From positions 1 to 62,383 of the forward strand of contig JAILCM010000136.1 of assembly GCA_024680155.1 (NCBI GenBank): a DNA stretch of 62,383 nucleotides, written 5' to 3'. The notes under the pieces are model-generated. The model worked only from the letters and a program-made list of their open reading frames with translations, was not told the DNA's origin and did not search any database. The position numbers were made by a program, and so were the translations under genes. Source of the DNA: Treponema sp. (GTDB taxonomy: Bacteria > Spirochaetota > Spirochaetia > Treponematales > Treponemataceae). Positions 60,078 through 62,383 of this stretch are shown here, one piece after another (within the stretch, counting starts at the first letter, position 1; the number at the start of each line of letters is the position of its first letter).

Positions 60078-61610
60078 ATGGAAATTACAAAGAACACTGA
60101 ACTTACACCAAAACAGATTGTAGAAAAACTTGATTCATATATCGTTGGGCAGGAAAAAGCTAAGCGTGCAGTTGCTGTTGCACTTCGTAACCGTTTCCGC
60201 CGTCTTAAATTGCCTGAAGAAATGCGTGATGAAGTTGCTCCAAAAAATATTTTGATGATTGGGCCGACTGGTGTTGGTAAAACCGAAATTGCACGTCGTC
60301 TTGCAAAATTGTGCGGGGCACCTTTCCTTAAAGTTGAAGCTACAAAATATACAGAAGTTGGTTATGTTGGCCGCGATGTTGAATCTATGATCCGTGATTT
60401 GATGTCGGTTGGTTATAATGATGTAAAAGCCGAAATGGAAGAAGCTTTGCGCGAAAAATCTGTTTCGGTTGTTGAAGAAAAATTGCTTGATTTGCTTTTG
60501 CCTGGAACTGGAAAAAAGACTGCTTCTAAAAATGCAAAAGATGGAGCAGGGGCAGGAAATGGAGCCGGCGCATCAGGTGTTTTTCAGCAGGTTTCTCCAA
60601 CCGAAATTACAATCGACCTTAATAAAATTGCCGCAGATGGCGTTATTGACATAAATGCTCAGAATCAGACTCTTGCCGAACAGCAGAAAACTGACGAAGA
60701 AAAAGCTGAAGAAGAAAGAAATAATCACACTCGCGAAAAGTTCCGTCAGATGCTACGCGATGGTCAGCTTGAAGACCGCGAAGTTGAAATGACTGTTCAT
60801 CATCAGCCACAGATGCCTAGTATGGAAATTATTGCAGGTGGAAGTATTGATGATTTACAGAACAGCATGCAGGGAATTGTGAATATGCTTAATGGTGGCG
60901 GTCGTCGTTCTAAAAAACGCATGATTTCTATCCGCGAAGCCCGCAAAATCATTACAGAAGAAACTTTGGACGGAATGGTTGATCACGACAAAGTTTGTGA
61001 AGAAGCAAAAAAGCGTGTAGAGCAGAGTGGAATTATCTTTATTGATGAAATTGATAAAATTGCCGTTCATGGAGAAAGCCACGGTCAGGATGTAAGCCGC
61101 GAAGGTGTTCAGCGCGATATTCTTCCAATTGTAGAAGGAAGTAACGTAAACACAAAATATGGTGTAGTTGATACAACTCATATTTTGTTTATTGCGGCTG
61201 GTGCATTCAGTGTTGCAGCTCCAAGTGATTTGATTCCAGAACTTCAGGGACGTTTCCCATTGCGTGTTGAACTTGAATCTTTGCACAAGGAAGATTTCAA
61301 GCGCATCCTTACAGAGCCAAAAAATTCTCTGGTAAAACAGTACACAGCTCTTTTGGAAACAGAAGGTGTAAAACTTCATTTTGCCGACGAAGCTTTGGAA
61401 CGCATGAGTTTTATTGCAGAAGACGTAAATGCCCGCAGCGAAAATATAGGGGCTCGCCGCCTTCATACAATTTTGGAAAAAGTTCTCGACGAAATTGCTT
61501 TTGATGCCGACGAACATTCCGGCGAAACAATCGAAATCGATGCCGCTTACATTGATTCCAAATTGAACGACGTTGCCAAGAACGAAGACTTGAGCAGATA
61601 TATTTTGTAA
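60078..61610 (+). CDS. hslU: HslU ATPase subunit (ClpY)
   Basis: 510 residues, the unfoldase partner of HslV. Walker A GPTGVGKTEIARRLAKL, Walker B IIFIDEIDKIA, the pore motif in EVGYVGRDVESMIRDL, and the C-terminal EDLSRYIL that inserts into HslV. An I-domain (about 110-250) holds an Ala/Gly-rich stretch (GAGAGNGAGASG) longer than usual. CAGGAA precedes the ATG. It is cotranscribed with hslV. Confidence 0.95.
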   Translation: MEITKNTELTPKQIVEKLDSYIVGQEKAKRAVAVALRNRFRRLKLPEEMRDEVAPKNILMIGPTGVGKTEIARRLAKLCGAPFLKVEATKYTEVGYVGRDVESMIRDLMSVGYNDVKAEMEEALREKSVSVVEEKLLDLLLPGTGKKTASKNAKDGAGAGNGAGASGVFQQVSPTEITIDLNKIAADGVIDINAQNQTLAEQQKTDEEKAEEERNNHTREKFRQMLRDGQLEDREVEMTVHHQPQMPSMEIIAGGSIDDLQNSMQGIVNMLNGGGRRSKKRMISIREARKIITEETLDGMVDHDKVCEEAKKRVEQSGIIFIDEIDKIAVHGESHGQDVSREGVQRDILPIVEGSNVNTKYGVVDTTHILFIAAGAFSVAAPSDLIPELQGRFPLRVELESLHKEDFKRILTEPKNSLVKQYTALLETEGVKLHFADEALERMSFIAEDVNARSENIGARRLHTILEKVLDEIAFDADEHSGETIEIDAAYIDSKLNDVAKNEDLSRYIL

Positions 61611-61753
61611 AATCAGCGAAAAAATAAGATTTACATTCTTTCGTCAATTCATTACTATAGAAAGTAACATTTTACAACAGCTGACAACCGACTTGTTTAT
61701 ACATGCTCGCCCGACATACTGGGGAAATTGCGGTTTTCAGCGAGAAGGTTTTT
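61611..61753 (+). other. Leader region before the aspartokinase gene
   Basis: 143 bases without a gene. It contains a small stem (TTACT-ATAGA-AAGTAA) and GAGAAGG as the aspartokinase ribosome site. No T-box, lysine riboswitch or attenuator structure could be recognised with confidence. Confidence 0.4.
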
Positions 61754-62383
61754 ATGATTACTTTGAAATTCGGCGGTACATCTATGGCCAACGCCCGCCG
61801 CATCCTGGCTTCCAGCGAGATTATCATTTCTCGTGCAAAGGAAGACCGTCTTTCTGTTGTCGTAAGCGCGGCAGCTGGTGTTTCTAACACCCTTCAGTCT
61901 GCAATTGACGCTTGTACCGGTGGAATTGCCGGAACCAATTACGTAAACGACATCCGCAACACTCACAACGAAATCTGTCTGGAATTGCAGTCTAAGCTTC
62001 CGGGCTTTGATGCGGAAAAAACAATGGCTCGCCTTGAGCCCAATTTTACTGAACTCGAAAAATTACTTGCCGGCTGTGTTTCATTCGGCGAATGTCCTGA
62101 TACTGTACATTGTCGCATTATGGGTATGGGAGAACTTCTCTCTGCACCTATTATGGAAAATGTTTTGCTTGCAAAAAAGCAGAGTGTAATTTTCCTTGAC
62201 AGCCGCAAATTTGTTTTCACAACTGGAAATCAGAAAGAGGGTGAAGCTGATTATTCTGCATGTAATGAAGCATGTGCTCCATTCCGTGACGGCGCTTCTC
62301 CTAGCCAGACACGCATTCTTCTCTTCCCAGGCTTTATCTGTACATGGTCTGGTGGAACAGGAACAAAGCCTGTTATGGGACTT
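61754..62383 (+). CDS. Aspartokinase, N-terminal part; possibly ThrA type (cut by window edge)
   Basis: 210 codons with no stop, so the ORF track lacks it. MITLKFGGTSMANARRI is the aspartokinase start (the KFGGTS motif binds ATP), followed by VVVSAAAGVSNTLQ and FPGFICTW near the window end. It phosphorylates aspartate for lysine, threonine and methionine synthesis. Whether it is fused to homoserine dehydrogenase cannot be seen because the window ends. GAGAAGG precedes the ATG at 61754. Confidence 0.9.
   Translation, partial: MITLKFGGTSMANARRILASSEIIISRAKEDRLSVVVSAAAGVSNTLQSAIDACTGGIAGTNYVNDIRNTHNEICLELQSKLPGFDAEKTMARLEPNFTELEKLLAGCVSFGECPDTVHCRIMGMGELLSAPIMENVLLAKKQSVIFLDSRKFVFTTGNQKEGEADYSACNEACAPFRDGASPSQTRILLFPGFICTWSGGTGTKPVMGL

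Noticed and set aside
60855-61517. 220-residue minus-strand ORF
   Set aside because: It lies wholly within hslU, is rich in Phe, Cys and Asn as expected of an antisense frame, and has no ribosome site.
61611-61753. T-box or lysine riboswitch before the aspartokinase gene
   Set aside because: No T-box sequence, specifier stem or terminator/antiterminator pair could be recognised.

Overview
The window reads as chromosome from a fibre-degrading, gut- or rumen-type spirochaete of the genus Treponema. The DNA is AT-rich with strongly A/T-biased third codon positions. The spirochaetal markers are a cheA / cheW-cheR-like / cheX / cheY operon, a reduced division cluster (mraZ-rsmH-ftsL-murF-ftsW-ftsQ-ftsA-ftsZ) that runs into xerD, a TPR lipoprotein, dprA, topA and xerC, and many cyclic-di-GMP sensors. 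The xylan enzymes (three GH43, one GH10) and MalQ suggest a polysaccharide-fermenting relative rather than a pathogen. The species assignment is inference.

Layout. 1-7.1 kb: a TSCPD protein cut by the window edge, a glutathione peroxidase divergent from an OhrR-type regulator, a GH43 enzyme, a broken diguanylate cyclase, a ZIP metal transporter, a large HD-GYP phosphodiesterase, and an HTH protein fused to a desulfoferrodoxin-like module. 7.3-19.1 kb: a chemoreceptor, NADP isocitrate dehydrogenase, a NagZ-like GH3 lipoprotein, PflA, a C_GCAxxG_C_C-type protein, a clostripain-family lipoprotein with an extreme Asp/Tyr tract, and gatB. 19.2-28.9 kb: two tandem EAL paralogues with the same altered GGDEF motif, a two-gene GH43 operon, a small alarmone synthetase and an outer-membrane-like protein. 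29-34 kb: the chemotaxis operon. 34-42.4 kb: an atypical response regulator, malQ, a GH10 xylanase, a response regulator divergent from a cytoplasmic sugar-sensor histidine kinase, a split chromate transporter and a nuclease-like protein. 42.5-53.3 kb: the division cluster, xerD and dprA. 53.3-62.4 kb: topA, xerC, an interrupting block (lipoprotein, Rpn-type nuclease, J-domain protein), hslV-hslU and a truncated aspartokinase.

How the genes work together. The GH43 and GH10 enzymes lack signal peptides. The sensor kinase beside the xylanase has a LacI-type sugar-binding domain and no membrane segment. Together they suggest import and intracellular breakdown of xylo-oligosaccharides with intracellular sensing. 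All the c-di-GMP proteins here look suited to degrading or sensing the messenger; none has an intact GGDEF motif.

Most unusual signals. (1) Several genes have a sigma-70-like promoter whose -10 box lies only 5-7 bases before the ATG, with no Shine-Dalgarno, so leaderless mRNAs are predicted for cheA, the sensor-kinase/regulator pair, hslV, the alarmone synthetase and others. (2) A gatB promoter is nested inside a terminator hairpin. (3) Two different phased heptanucleotide arrays flank xerC. (4) There is an HTH-superoxide-reductase-like fusion. (5) Two direct repeats spaced 41 bp lie upstream of the GH43 operon. No rRNA, tRNA, CRISPR array or insertion sequence was recognised. All calls come from reading the sequence; no database search was run.
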